Part shown: positions 1-9,762 of the stretch, piece after piece | Position numbering within the stretch: the first letter of the stretch is position 1 | Layout: each line of letters starts with the position of its first letter | Assembly (NCBI RefSeq): GCF_014705655.1 | Contig: NZ_JACXIY010000006.1 | Coordinates: forward strand, 62,001-126,000 | Length of the DNA stretch: 64,000 bases | Direction: 5' to 3' | Source of the DNA: Paenibacillus arenilitoris | GTDB taxonomy: Bacteria; Bacillota; Bacilli; Paenibacillales; Paenibacillaceae | Position numbers and translations under genes: made by a program | The notes under the pieces: generated by a model | What the model saw: the letters and a program-made list of their open reading frames with translations, nothing else | What the model was told of the DNA's origin: nothing | The model's database searches: none

Positions 1-1
1 T

Positions 2-709
2 GTTCTTTACTCTGAGTTCGTGGAGAACAATAGTGGCTTAAAGGATTTCAATTCATTTACAAATTCTACAGTCAAAATCTATAGAAGCAGCGTACTTATT
101 GCAGGCGTTATGAATGGATACCCCAACAATTATTTTTATCCGCATCGATATGTGACGCGTGCTGAAGCATTAACAATGGTACAGCGCCTGCGTGATAAGA
201 GCTTACGGACACCATTTAAACCTAATCTGACAGGTAAATATTATTCTGAAGTAGATGGGAGAATCACTCTATTTAGTGATAAAACAAAATACGAGTACTA
301 CATCAACTTTCTTAAACTTGCAAATCAGCATGTCACTACTGGATATAAAAGAGAACTAAGAAATGGTGTAGCTATTTGGGATAGTAAAGATTCGTTTGAA
401 AAAAATGATTTTTTAATCCGGATAGGGGATTATGAATCGGCTCCCTTACCAGAATTCTCAATTGTTGTGCTACCAGGGACTGATCGTACAATTTCGATTA
501 TGTATCCTAAAGTCAAATCAACAAAAAACAGTGGTGCCTTTCAAAATGCAATATTTGATTTGCTTGTTGGCGCAGGTAAAGGGGACGATCTGAAATCAAA
601 GCTTACTAAATATGAAAAAACAGGAGATTTAATTAATTTTAAATTCAACAACAAAAGCTTCAAATTTTACGGTACAGGCAAGCAATTCATATTACAAATG
701 ACTTACTAA
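2..709 (+). CDS. SLH-domain surface protein, C-terminal part (5' end outside window)
   Basis: The reading frame is open from base 2 with no upstream stop, so the GTG at 20 is probably an internal codon and the gene starts before the window. Residues counted from that GTG at about 26-57 (GVMNGYPNNYFYPHRYVTRA, then EAL and a late Arg) match the end of an S-layer homology domain: G-x-x-N-G-x(n)-F-x-P-x-x-x-x-T-R-A-E-A. SLH domains bind pyruvylated wall polymers, so the protein is probably attached to the cell wall. The remaining ~170 residues have no motif I recognise. The DNA is clearly AT-rich compared with the rest of the window. The gene ends 16 bases before the next secreted protein, so the two are probably co-transcribed. 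SLH call good; overall role unknown. Confidence 0.7.
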   Translation, partial: VLYSEFVENNSGLKDFNSFTNSTVKIYRSSVLIAGVMNGYPNNYFYPHRYVTRAEALTMVQRLRDKSLRTPFKPNLTGKYYSEVDGRITLFSDKTKYEYYINFLKLANQHVTTGYKRELRNGVAIWDSKDSFEKNDFLIRIGDYESAPLPEFSIVVLPGTDRTISIMYPKVKSTKNSGAFQNAIFDLLVGAGKGDDLKSKLTKYEKTGDLINFKFNNKSFKFYGTGKQFILQMTY

Positions 710-725
710 TATGAGGTGAAAAGGG

Positions 726-3700
726 TTGAAAAAACGTTACATGCGATGGGCATCAATCCTGATGATGCTTACGATGATTCTATCGCTAATAGCGATGTTT
801 GATTATCCTTCAACTAGTAGTGCTGCTACATTAAAACCACCAACTACTATTAATGGCTTTCAAAACAAATGCGGATACGTCCCTGAAAGCGACGGTAGAA
901 TACCGACAGATGTTAGACCGTGTTCTGATCCGACTTCTTCAAAGAGCGTTGGATATAAGTTTAACTCAAGCTTCTATTACAGTAAGACGTGGGGGAATTT
1001 GGGCGTAAAAGAACGGAACCTTATCGTTTACGGTACGCCACAATCTGTTCCATCCAGAGTACAGGATTTTAAAAATGGTTGGCAATCTGCCGGACCAGAG
1101 ACGGCGAAGAAAGATCAAGGTCATTTTTATGTTAATGGGCAGTACGGAGAATATCGTTACTTAGGATACACGCAAGACGGAAAGTTATTTTCAAATATTC
1201 ATTTCATAGTCGATTCAAATTCAGGAAATGCTCTATCAGGGAAGCATTGGGTCATTGAACCATGGAAATACCTTCCTAATTCATATCCCTACAAACCGAG
1301 TGGACCAGGAACAGCATATGGAAGCAGTAATCAAGTTGATGTCATGTTGCCTGTATACAATAATTATAGAGATAATATTACTCGGTCTATAGGTTTTTCC
1401 ATAACGCAAGGAGTAGCTTTCGCAGATAAATATGACGTTTTATCGCGAACACCATTTAACATGGACCCACGTAATTATATGTCCATCGACCAAGCCCCAA
1501 CCGCCCGCGAAGGTGGGTTTGGCAACATGTATCATTATTCCTGGGATGCGCATAGCCTCTATTATCATACTTATGCTCTAAAAAAATTCGAACCGGATGA
1601 AAAGAATAAACCACCTGCCTCTTGTGTTGCGACTCCTGTAGGAAAGCAGCCACTTGCGCTCGGCAAAGAAAGCAAAGTAAAAGTACAACTTAAAATAACA
1701 GGAACAATAAAAGACGATTTATTCATTGGTAGCACAAAGGCAGAAGCCCTATACTACACCCGCAAAGACGTCGCCTTCTGGGACCTCAATTTGAAAAATC
1801 AAAACAACCAGGTGCAGACGATTTCCTCGCGAAGCCCGTCTCACGGCGTCTCAATCAACAAAAATACAGCCTCGGGCATCATCACGCTGGAAATCGATAC
1901 GAACAAGCTGGATAAATCGGACCCGAACGTATGGAAGTACGAAAGATCGGCAAGAGAGGGAGGGGCGGGATTCGTTGCTTACTTTAATAACCACACCTCT
2001 GCAAAGCCGTCCAGCCTGTCCGTAAACTGTGATGTCGCCATTACCTTCGACGGGAACGGCTATAAAGGTCCGATGCTCAGCGATTTCGGCGTAGTTCCGG
2101 AAATTCATTTTGAGAAAAAGTCTGCTTTCGTGAAGGAACAGCTCGGCTATGAGGATTACTCTTACGGCAAAGAAGTCGACTCCTATACGTTCGAGATTAT
2201 GGACGACAACGATAAAACAAAGGCCACGAAAACGTTCGATCCGGCCATACCGGAAATAAAGGCGCCGAAGCCCGGCTACTTGGATCAGAACGCGGTAGCG
2301 GCCTTTTTGCATTCGTTCATCGATTCGAAGTTTCCGACCGAGTCCGTGTCCGAAGCCGTCGTAAAAACGTTCCATATTAAGCAGACCATCATCGATAAGG
2401 ATTCGACGGTGAACAACACGTCGGTCGCCTTAAAGACGGTCGTCGTCGTTCAAGTGCCGCGGCTCGTAGCCGGATGCGGCACGGTCAACGATTTGCAGCC
2501 GCCGGTGCCGGCGTATATTTCGCCGAAAACGACGTGGGTCTATGATTGGTACGACGTCGTGCCGTTTCCCGTTCAAGAAGCGGAGCCGGACCTGATTCCC
2601 TCCAAAATGTGCGACACGCCGCCGGACTATGACGAATTCGAAAAGCGGGTATATATTGACGGGGCGGAAATCGACGCCGATCAATTTTTTAATAGTCAAT
2701 ATACATTCGGCGAGGATGCGCAGGGTGTCCGCGAAGTGACGGTTACCTATACGGCGCCCGACGGTACGGTGTCGCACAAAACGCAGTACGTCGTCATTCA
2801 CGAGTCGAAGCCTCGGGTCGCCATCAAGCTGGACGGGCTTTTCAAGCAAAACCGGACCATGAAAGCTTATGATCAGTCCGCCGAGAGCAACGACCCTTGG
2901 ACGGAGCAGCATGCGCCGCTCGAAGTAACATCGTTCAGCTATGTGGACGCGGACGATCCGAAGCTCAAATGCAGGACCGGCTATTGCGAATCCAATCTTG
3001 CCGAGAAGCAGTACATGTACAAGGAAGTCGGCGTTTATAAGATAAGCATCGCGGCCAAGCGCGTCATTCGTTACCCCGGAGGAGAAATAACGAGATATTC
3101 GGATCCGTACGGGGTGGAATACGAGATTCTTCCGGATCATGAGCCGGCGATTATCGCGCATGCCTACAATTCGCAAATTAGCCGTTTGGACGAGCTGCAG
3201 CTGAATTATCAGGTTGAAAGCACGGACGGCGACTTCATTTCCGAGAAAAACATGGAAATTTTTTACGATGCCGATAACGATGGGACATTCGAAACGAAAG
3301 TTTACGAAACGAGCGAGAATGTTGCCGCCTTGCCGAAATTCGGCAAGCTGGGGCAATACAAAATCGTCGCGACCGCCAAGGAGGGAACGAACCAGGAGCG
3401 TTTGACCGAATTCGCAACGCCGGAAGACGACCGGACGCGTACTATCGAAGCTTATTTTTTCATCGATAATTACGCGCCTTCAAGCGATCTCTACCTCGAC
3501 GTTCCGGTCGAAAAGCCCGATTTGGACATTTATTTTTTATTGGATTCCGCACTGACGCAAGCGAAGACGGATTACGTGAAAAATAATAAAGTGGCAATCA
3601 CCAACCTGTTCACGACCGGCAATATGCTTGCAAACGTGGGCATCTGGGATATGAAAACCTACACGTACGAACAGCCGGGGAGCACGGCGAGAAACACGGG

Positions 3701-6389
3701 AACTTCGTATCCGCCGAGCGCAACGACGTATACGAGCCCCGACGGGTATTCCGGCACGCTCACTTTAACGTCCGTGTCCAACTCGCCCTATTCCAGGGAT
3801 GAAGGGAGATATGTGTCCGTAACGGACAGCAAGACGGCGACCGACTCTTGTTCGAATACGGTTGTCACCTCGTATGGCCCGACAGGCTCCATTAGCAGCC
3901 AGACCTCAACAAGCGTCTGTCCGTCGAGCAAGTCCTATTCCGATGGAAAATATTCCGGGACGCTGAGCCGGTCTGGAGAATCTCCAGGCGGCAGTTGTCC
4001 GGGAACAAGCACGCCGAATAGTTCGTGCTCCAACACATGGACGGCGAATTATAGCGGAACCGTCCGCTGGACGCATGATGTGTGGGAACCGAAAATGGTC
4101 AGCTACGACAGCTACACCGGCTATTACAGCGGTACGATTTATAAGGACATCCGGCAGCCGTACGACGCTTCCTTCTTGAGGGCGGTCCAAGGAAGATATG
4201 TCGTTTACGTCTCGGACAATGTCGTGTCGCAGCTGTCGGACCTGCAATATGTCATGTCCAAGCAAAACGCCAAACTCATTCTGCTCGGCCAAGACGGCAT
4301 TCGGTCGCAAATCGGCCATGACCGCTATATGACCAACGACAAACCAATCGAAGAGATGATCGGCGCCGTCATCTCCTATATCTCGGAGAGCAACCCGGCA
4401 ATTCCGAAAGTGCTGAAGCTGGTCGGGGAGACGGTCGAAACGAGAACGGCCAGCTTCGATTACGAGAGCGACCCTATGCCGGCGGAGTCGGATGACATGC
4501 AAATGACGCAGGATGCGGACTATTACGATAATTCGATGGGCTACGATACTTTTGCGGGCAAGCTGCTATCATCGGTCAAGAGCGAAGCGAACTGGACGGC
4601 TTATCGGTCCGAAGCAACCTTGAACAAGCCGGGAAAATATATGATTTTCCGCAAAATTAAAGACAGGCCGACGACGGATCCGAATTTTCCGGGGTACGGT
4701 TATTATTCGAATGAAAGCGCGGTTGAAGTATTCGTCCATCGCAAGCCGATCGCGGACGTTACGCTTGATTTCGATTATGTTCCCGCCTCGAACACCTACC
4801 GGACGACATGGGTGGATCTATCCTACGATCTCGATCATAACGTGACGAGGGCGGATTCGGATCGCGGGATACAGGACCGTACGATTAAGTTCACGAATCA
4901 AGGGACGGGGGAAGCTTTTACCCGTATTCCGGACACGCTGCCGCCAGGCATTTATATGCTCGATTACATGGCGCAGGATATCGAAGGCGCATGGAGCGAT
5001 CCGGTACAGCGGACGTTCGTCCTGCCGGATACGGTGCCGGTGCAGTTCAAAAGCAAGCTTAAGACGGAATTCGACGGCTTCTCGCTGGCGAGCGTCCCGG
5101 CAAGCGAAAATCTCGTCGCGTACGACATGTGGACAAGATACCCATATGCGGTATCGCTCGCCTTCTCGATGGGCGGTCATCTCTCCAGAACCGTCCCGTA
5201 TTATGCGGGCGTTAAAAGCGGAAACGACGTTTCGTGGAGCAACGAGCATTTTACGATTCCAAGCACGACGCCGGACGGATTGTATACGTTCTCGATCGCG
5301 GCTAACGGTTCCGTTGCCGGCTCCAAAGCGGTGCAGTCGTACGCGGTTCGCGTCGCGACTCCGATTCAGCTGAGCGGCCGGATCGACAGCGCGGGCGGCA
5401 GCTCAAGCAACGTGTCCACCCTTGTCGTGAACGATGCATACAGCTTGAAGGCTGCGACGACAAAATATCCGAATGCGACGACCGTTACGGCGTTTAAGGG
5501 TACCGCGTATCAACGAACGATTACGCTTGCCTCTTCTACTGCCAGTACAACCGGGTATGGGCGAAAAAATTGGGCCGGCAGCTTGACGGTCGGCGGAATG
5601 CCGGATGGGAACTATATCTTCGAGTGGCGTTCGACGACACCGAACGGCAACGTCGAGACCGTGACCCAGACGGTTGCGGTCATCAATAACCGGCCGCCTA
5701 GCGCAGACTTTACCTGGCTGCCGGACCCGGTCTATGAAGGCGATAGCGTGCGGTTCAAATCCACGGTCAGCGATGCAGACCGGGACGTGCTCCGCGTTGC
5801 GTATGAAATCACTTCGCCGTCCGGCGCTAAGAGCAGCTTTGACTATACGATGGCTTATCCGTATCCGGATACGGGGCCATCCGTGAAAATGACGGTGCCA
5901 GGCAATTGGGTGGTGAAAATGACCGTCTCCGATGGAAAAGCACCTGCCGTTATCGTCAATAAAACGGTGCAGGTTCGTCCGCTCCACGTGGACGGGTTCG
6001 TAAAGCATACGGAGCTGTGGGATCAGCACCGCCGCAGCTATAACGTAAAGCAAACGGGAAATACCGATTCACCGCGCGGCTATTCGGTTTTCTGGGCGGG
6101 GGAGAAGTTCCTGCTGGAGGCGGATACGACGCTAACGGGCACGCTGACGAAGGCGGATCGGGTCGACGTACGAATGGGCGATTACTCGGTAACGCTCGCG
6201 AAGAGCGATCAGGCCGGAACGAGGTGGAAGGGCGAGCTTTGGGACGAGACGTTCTCGAAGCTGCCTGAAGGCGCGCTGTCCTTTACATTTACGGCGTATT
6301 ACAGCAACGGAACCGTCAAGGTCGTAACCGTCCAGGTGACGATCGAAGGGGAGACGCTGGAAATCGTCGGCGTCCATCGCGTGCAGTAG
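726..6389 (+). CDS. giant secreted surface protein with PKD-like domain
   Basis: A 1,887-residue exported protein. The TTG start at 726 follows AGGTGAAAAGGG. Residues 1-33 are a signal peptide: KKR, then a hydrophobic run, then STSSA. The middle holds many beta-rich, Tyr/Asp-rich stretches without a clear family. Residues about 975-1135 are Ser/Thr/Gly-rich with recurring YSGT motifs (YSGTL twice, YSGTV, YSGTI) and several Cys. A PKD-like domain sits near 1656-1752, opening with NNRPPSADFTWLPDPVYEGD and ending MTVSDGK. There is no LPXTG sorting signal or SLH domain, so anchoring may depend on the SLH protein encoded just upstream. The first ~1 kb is AT-rich while the rest is GC-rich like the chromosome. 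Role unknown; adhesion or envelope structure is inference only. Confidence 0.75.
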   Translation: MKKRYMRWASILMMLTMILSLIAMFDYPSTSSAATLKPPTTINGFQNKCGYVPESDGRIPTDVRPCSDPTSSKSVGYKFNSSFYYSKTWGNLGVKERNLIVYGTPQSVPSRVQDFKNGWQSAGPETAKKDQGHFYVNGQYGEYRYLGYTQDGKLFSNIHFIVDSNSGNALSGKHWVIEPWKYLPNSYPYKPSGPGTAYGSSNQVDVMLPVYNNYRDNITRSIGFSITQGVAFADKYDVLSRTPFNMDPRNYMSIDQAPTAREGGFGNMYHYSWDAHSLYYHTYALKKFEPDEKNKPPASCVATPVGKQPLALGKESKVKVQLKITGTIKDDLFIGSTKAEALYYTRKDVAFWDLNLKNQNNQVQTISSRSPSHGVSINKNTASGIITLEIDTNKLDKSDPNVWKYERSAREGGAGFVAYFNNHTSAKPSSLSVNCDVAITFDGNGYKGPMLSDFGVVPEIHFEKKSAFVKEQLGYEDYSYGKEVDSYTFEIMDDNDKTKATKTFDPAIPEIKAPKPGYLDQNAVAAFLHSFIDSKFPTESVSEAVVKTFHIKQTIIDKDSTVNNTSVALKTVVVVQVPRLVAGCGTVNDLQPPVPAYISPKTTWVYDWYDVVPFPVQEAEPDLIPSKMCDTPPDYDEFEKRVYIDGAEIDADQFFNSQYTFGEDAQGVREVTVTYTAPDGTVSHKTQYVVIHESKPRVAIKLDGLFKQNRTMKAYDQSAESNDPWTEQHAPLEVTSFSYVDADDPKLKCRTGYCESNLAEKQYMYKEVGVYKISIAAKRVIRYPGGEITRYSDPYGVEYEILPDHEPAIIAHAYNSQISRLDELQLNYQVESTDGDFISEKNMEIFYDADNDGTFETKVYETSENVAALPKFGKLGQYKIVATAKEGTNQERLTEFATPEDDRTRTIEAYFFIDNYAPSSDLYLDVPVEKPDLDIYFLLDSALTQAKTDYVKNNKVAITNLFTTGNMLANVGIWDMKTYTYEQPGSTARNTGTSYPPSATTYTSPDGYSGTLTLTSVSNSPYSRDEGRYVSVTDSKTATDSCSNTVVTSYGPTGSISSQTSTSVCPSSKSYSDGKYSGTLSRSGESPGGSCPGTSTPNSSCSNTWTANYSGTVRWTHDVWEPKMVSYDSYTGYYSGTIYKDIRQPYDASFLRAVQGRYVVYVSDNVVSQLSDLQYVMSKQNAKLILLGQDGIRSQIGHDRYMTNDKPIEEMIGAVISYISESNPAIPKVLKLVGETVETRTASFDYESDPMPAESDDMQMTQDADYYDNSMGYDTFAGKLLSSVKSEANWTAYRSEATLNKPGKYMIFRKIKDRPTTDPNFPGYGYYSNESAVEVFVHRKPIADVTLDFDYVPASNTYRTTWVDLSYDLDHNVTRADSDRGIQDRTIKFTNQGTGEAFTRIPDTLPPGIYMLDYMAQDIEGAWSDPVQRTFVLPDTVPVQFKSKLKTEFDGFSLASVPASENLVAYDMWTRYPYAVSLAFSMGGHLSRTVPYYAGVKSGNDVSWSNEHFTIPSTTPDGLYTFSIAANGSVAGSKAVQSYAVRVATPIQLSGRIDSAGGSSSNVSTLVVNDAYSLKAATTKYPNATTVTAFKGTAYQRTITLASSTASTTGYGRKNWAGSLTVGGMPDGNYIFEWRSTTPNGNVETVTQTVAVINNRPPSADFTWLPDPVYEGDSVRFKSTVSDADRDVLRVAYEITSPSGAKSSFDYTMAYPYPDTGPSVKMTVPGNWVVKMTVSDGKAPAVIVNKTVQVRPLHVDGFVKHTELWDQHRRSYNVKQTGNTDSPRGYSVFWAGEKFLLEADTTLTGTLTKADRVDVRMGDYSVTLAKSDQAGTRWKGELWDETFSKLPEGALSFTFTAYYSNGTVKVVTVQVTIEGETLEIVGVHRVQ

Positions 6390-6398
6390 TCCGCCAAT

Positions 6399-6600
6399 TG
6401 TGGAAGTTCACGATGGTTACCGTAGTCAGATGAATGAAGTGATTTCGCTCGTGTTACGGTGTCCGTTGAATGAGGCGAATTCGCTCATGTTAGAGTAGAC
6501 CGTTGAATGAGGCAAGTTCACTAGTGTTACGGTAGACCGTTACATGAGGCAGGTTCACTAGTGTTACGGTAGTCCGTTAAATGAGGCAGGTTCACTATTT
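6399..6600. repeat. degenerate 37-bp tandem repeat, about 5.5 copies
   Basis: Units start near 6399 (degenerate), 6431 (36 bp), 6467, 6504, 6541 and 6578 (partial). The best unit reads TGAATGAGGCAAGTTCACTA followed by GTGTTACGGTAGACCGT. Units at 6504 and 6541 are the most alike. No ORF with a ribosome binding site crosses them. It is the left part of a 630-base gene-free block. Confidence 0.85.
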
Positions 6601-6647
6601 AGTGAGCCTAGCCTCATAGATACTTCGAGCAAATTCGAGTAATTTAC

Positions 6648-6715
6648 AAATAATGAGGAAAACCTCACTTGCCGTGAACCTAAGTTCATAGGTAGTGAGG
6701 TTTTCCTCATTATTT
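6648..6715. repeat. perfect 22-bp inverted repeat (large hairpin)
   Basis: Bases 6648-6669 and 6694-6715 are exact reverse complements around a 24-base loop that itself contains TGAAC-CTAA-GTTCA. Each arm also holds a small palindrome: TGAGGaaaaCCTCA at 6654-6667 and TGAGGttttCCTCA at 6696-6709. It could end transcription of the giant gene, but no clear T-run follows the outer stem. Confidence 0.8.
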
Positions 6716-6746
6716 CGCGCATATGCGGGATAGAAGGCGGAAAGAG

Positions 6747-6789
6747 TGAGGTTCTCCTCATTTATTAGTGAGGTTGCCTCACTAATAAA
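6747..6789. repeat. TGAGG/CCTCA palindrome cluster with 13-bp inverted repeat
   Basis: TGAGGttctCCTCA lies at 6747-6760, followed by 13-bp arms at 6761-6773 and 6777-6789 (TTTATTAGTGAGG and CCTCACTAATAAA) separated by TTG. These repeat the TGAGG-N(3-4)-CCTCA theme of the hairpin upstream. Confidence 0.75.
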
Positions 6790-6808
6790 GCTTGCTTGGC
6801 TCACTAAA

Positions 6809-7026
6809 CTCAGCTTATGTGCCGCCAGAAGCTGATTTTAGTGAGCCTAATTCTCAGCTCATGCGCCGCCAGAAGCCCGCACTAATCACCTAGCACTCAG
6901 CTTATGTGCCTTCTAAAGCTCCGCACCGCTCGCCAAGCTCTCAGCTTATGTGTCGCTTGATGCGCCGCACTAATCGCCTAGCTCTCAGTCTACCTGCCGC
7001 CTAAAGCGCCTCACCCTCGCCTAGCT
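6809..7026. repeat. 44-bp tandem repeat, about 5 copies, running into xylR stop
   Basis: Units begin CTCAG at 6809, 6853, 6896, 6940 and 6984, with a partial copy reaching about 7026. A typical unit reads CTCAGCTTATGTGTCGCTTG and ends CGCCTAGCT. The final partial copy supplies the TAG stop codon of the minus-strand xylR gene. Confidence 0.8.
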
Positions 7027-8181
7027 CTTAATCTTCGAAAAGAACTTGCTGATCGCGTAATAAGCGGCGCCGCGGACGGCCGATTGCTCCCGGAGCTCTG
7101 CGAACAAAACGCGCACGCGCTCACGGTGGTAGGGCAGCGCGCGCCGGTCGACGGCCGCTTGAATCGCGGGTTCCAGCCATTCTGCCGCGAGACTCATCCG
7201 GTTGCCGATTATGACGACGTTCGGATTGAACACGTTGACGATATTGGCAATGCCGGCGCCCAGGTAGTCGCCGATCGAGCGGAAGAGGGCGAGCACGCCT
7301 TCATCGCCGGACGCGGCGGCGGCCAGCAAGCGTTCCAAGCTGTCATGGCCGAGCGCGGCCGCACGTTCGAGCAGGGCGTTCTCCGAGGCGTACAGCTCCC
7401 AGCAGCCGCGATTGCCGCAGCTGCATGGCTTGCCGTCGTATTCGATCGACAAATGCCCAAGCTCGCCGGAGAAGCCGGAAGCGCCTTTGTACAGCTCCTT
7501 CTTCAAAACGATGCCCGTGCCGATCCCGATTCCGACGCTGACATAAATCTGGTTCGGTATGCCCCGCCCGGCGCCGTATTTCTGCTCGCCCTGCGCGCCT
7601 GCGTTCGCTTCGTTGTCGATCGTGACCGGCAGCCCGAACCGCTCTTCCAGCAGCTGCTGCAGCGCGACCTCGCGCCATTTCAAATTCGGCGCAAACAAAA
7701 TCGTGCCGCGATCGTCGACGATGCCCGGCACCCCGACGCCGATGCCGACGATGCCGTAAGGGCTGCCCGGCGCTTCCCGGATGAGCCGCTCGATGCAATC
7801 CATAAGCTGGCCGAGCGCGAATTCGGCGTCTTGCCGCTTCAGTCCGCGTTCGAGCTCCGCGATGACGTTGCCTTCCAGATCGACGAGAAGGCCACGAATA
7901 TAGTTTACGCCCAGGTCGATCCCGACCGCGTAACCCGCCGTGCCGTTGAACAGCAGCATGACCGGCTTGCGTCCGCCGCTGGACTCGCCGGGCCCGATCT
8001 CCAGCACGAGGTGGCTGTCGATCAAGTCCTGCACGAGACTCGATACCGTCGCCTTGTTAAGCCCGGTCAGCTCCGAAATTTGCGCCCGCGAGAGCGGCGC
8101 ATGCTTAAGCACGGCTTCCAGTACGATCGATGTGTTTATTTTTTTGATGAGCGCAAGATCTCCCGTTGCTTTCTGTTTCAA
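7021..8181 (-). CDS. xylR: XylR, ROK-family xylose repressor
   Basis: A 386-residue ROK-family DNA-binding repressor. The N-terminal ~75 residues form a winged helix (LSRAQISELTGLNKATVSSL). The sugar-kinase-like ROK domain follows from VGIDLGVNYI, with GVGVPGIVD and the zinc motif CSCGNRGCWE. The TTG start sits 8 bases after GGAGG. It is divergent from xylAB, and a classic xyl operator lies between them. By the known Bacillus system it should repress xylAB and release on xylose; this is inference from context plus family. Its last codons and stop lie inside the edge of a tandem repeat, so the C-terminus (KIKS) may be slightly remodelled. Confidence 0.93.
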   Translation of the reverse strand: MKQKATGDLALIKKINTSIVLEAVLKHAPLSRAQISELTGLNKATVSSLVQDLIDSHLVLEIGPGESSGGRKPVMLLFNGTAGYAVGIDLGVNYIRGLLVDLEGNVIAELERGLKRQDAEFALGQLMDCIERLIREAPGSPYGIVGIGVGVPGIVDDRGTILFAPNLKWREVALQQLLEERFGLPVTIDNEANAGAQGEQKYGAGRGIPNQIYVSVGIGIGTGIVLKKELYKGASGFSGELGHLSIEYDGKPCSCGNRGCWELYASENALLERAAALGHDSLERLLAAAASGDEGVLALFRSIGDYLGAGIANIVNVFNPNVVIIGNRMSLAAEWLEPAIQAAVDRRALPYHRERVRVLFAELREQSAVRGAAYYAISKFFSKIKS

Positions 8182-8314
8182 AAGTCAAGCCTCCGTCCGA
8201 TTGGCAATTCACTATTATTTTAACACGAATTAAGGAATAGCGAGAGTACTCCTACCGCATACTGTATACGGCGCAAAACGGTGTAATAATTATTTCTATT
8301 CTAACATAAAATCA

Positions 8315-8339
8315 TTAGTTTGTTTAATAGACAAACTAA
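8315..8339. promoter_or_regulatory. xyl operator (XylR binding site)
   Basis: Perfect 9-bp inverted repeat TTAGTTTGT / ACAAACTAA with a 7-base spacer (TTAATAG). It closely matches the known Bacillus xylO form TTAGTTTGTTTGGGCAACAA(ACTAA). It lies between xylR and xylA and overlaps the probable -35 of xylA. Confidence 0.93.
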
Positions 8340-8356
8340 GTCCCCTCGTGTTATCC
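8328..8356 (+). promoter_or_regulatory. candidate xylAB promoter
   Basis: TAGACA at 8328-8333, a 17-base gap, then TTATCC at 8351-8356. The -35 lies inside the right half of the operator, so a bound repressor would block it. Both hexamers are imperfect, and the assignment leans on position and spacing. Confidence 0.45.
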
Positions 8357-8429
8357 TGTGTATAGCGTCACCCGAACACGAAAGTCATGACAACCATTAC
8401 GAAAACCGTGAAGGAGGATTTTTTTACTT

Positions 8430-9743
8430 ATGAGTTACTTCAAAAATGTAAGCGCAATCCAATTCGAAGGCAAAGGCTCGGACAACCCGTTCGCGTTCAA
8501 ACACTACGATCCGAAGCAAGTCGTGCTGGGCAAAACGATGGAGGAGCATCTCCGCTTCGCCGTTGCTTACTGGCACACGTTCAATGCGAACGGCACGGAT
8601 CCGTTCGGCTCGGCGACGATGGTTCGCGGCTGGGATCAATTCAACGGTCTGGACCGCGCGAAAGCGCGCGTCGAAGCGAATTTCGAATTTATGGATAAGC
8701 TGAACATTCCGTTCTACGCATTCCACGACGTCGACATCGCGCCGGAAGGCGAGACGCTGCAGGAGACGAACAAGAACCTCGACGTCATCGTCGCGATGCT
8801 GAAGGACAACATGAAGCAATCCGGCAAAAAGCTGCTCTGGAACACGGTCAACATGTTCTCGCATCCGCGCTTCGTGCACGGCGCAGGCACGACTTGCAAC
8901 GCCGACGTATACGCCTATGCAGGCGCGCAATTGAAGAAAGGTCTCGAGGTCGGCAAAGAGCTCGGCGCCGAGAACTATGTATTCTGGGGCGGCCGCGAAG
9001 GCTATGAGACGCTGCTGAACACGGACATGGGCTTCGAGCTCGACAACCTTGCACGCCTGTACCATATGGCGATCGCCTACGCGAAGGAGATCGGCTTCGA
9101 CGCGCAGTTCCTGATCGAGCCGAAGCCGAAGGAGCCGACGAAGCACCAATACGACTTCGACGCGGCTACGACGATCGCGTTCCTGCAAAAGTACGGCCTG
9201 AAGGACCACTTCAAGCTGAACCTTGAAGCAAACCACGCGACGCTTGCCGGCCATACGTTCGAGCACGAAATCCGCACGGCCGCGATCAACGGCATGCTCG
9301 GCTCGCTCGACGCGAACCAAGGCGACCTGCTGCTCGGCTGGGATACCGACGAATTCCCGACGGACTTGTATTCGACGACGCTGACGATGTACGAAGTATT
9401 GAAAGCCGGCGGCCTCGGACGCGGCGGCGTCAACTTCGACGCGAAGGTCCGCCGCGGCTCGTTCGAAGCGGAAGACCTGTTCCTCGCGCACATCGCGGGC
9501 ATGGACAGCTTCGCTTGGGGCCTGAAAGCGGCAGCGAAGCTGATCGACGAGAACATCCTCGACGGCATCGTCGAGAACCGTTACCGCAGCTTCAAGGAAG
9601 GCATCGGCGCGGATATCGTCGCCGGCAAAGCGACGCTTGCTTCGCTTGAGCAATACGCGCTGCAGAACAACCCGATCAAGAACGAGTCCGGCCGTCAAGA
9701 GCGTATCCGCCTCATGCTGAGCGAAGTTATTTTCAGCGTTTAA
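8430..9743 (+). CDS. xylA: xylose isomerase
   Basis: Converts D-xylose to D-xylulose in the cytoplasm, with divalent metals. The 437-residue length and the sequence match the class II bacterial isomerases: [15 protein letters not shown] near the start, AYWHTF with the active-site His, [10 protein letters not shown], then [13 protein letters not shown] and [12 protein letters not shown] for metal binding, and [12 protein letters not shown] follows AAGGAGGATTTTTTTACTT. It is the first gene of a two-gene operon, 19 bases before xylB, under the XylR operator. Confidence 0.97.
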   Translation: MSYFKNVSAIQFEGKGSDNPFAFKHYDPKQVVLGKTMEEHLRFAVAYWHTFNANGTDPFGSATMVRGWDQFNGLDRAKARVEANFEFMDKLNIPFYAFHDVDIAPEGETLQETNKNLDVIVAMLKDNMKQSGKKLLWNTVNMFSHPRFVHGAGTTCNADVYAYAGAQLKKGLEVGKELGAENYVFWGGREGYETLLNTDMGFELDNLARLYHMAIAYAKEIGFDAQFLIEPKPKEPTKHQYDFDAATTIAFLQKYGLKDHFKLNLEANHATLAGHTFEHEIRTAAINGMLGSLDANQGDLLLGWDTDEFPTDLYSTTLTMYEVLKAGGLGRGGVNFDAKVRRGSFEAEDLFLAHIAGMDSFAWGLKAAAKLIDENILDGIVENRYRSFKEGIGADIVAGKATLASLEQYALQNNPIKNESGRQERIRLMLSEVIFSV

Positions 9744-9762
9744 TTCGGGAGGCGCCAGGCAC

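Noticed and set aside
6399..7026. CRISPR array
   Set aside because: Units are contiguous with no spacers, diverge between copies, and no cas gene is present.
8182..8429. cre site in the xylR-xylA gap
   Set aside because: I looked for the WTGNAANCGNWNNCW pattern and found no acceptable match; catabolite control may lie within xylA.
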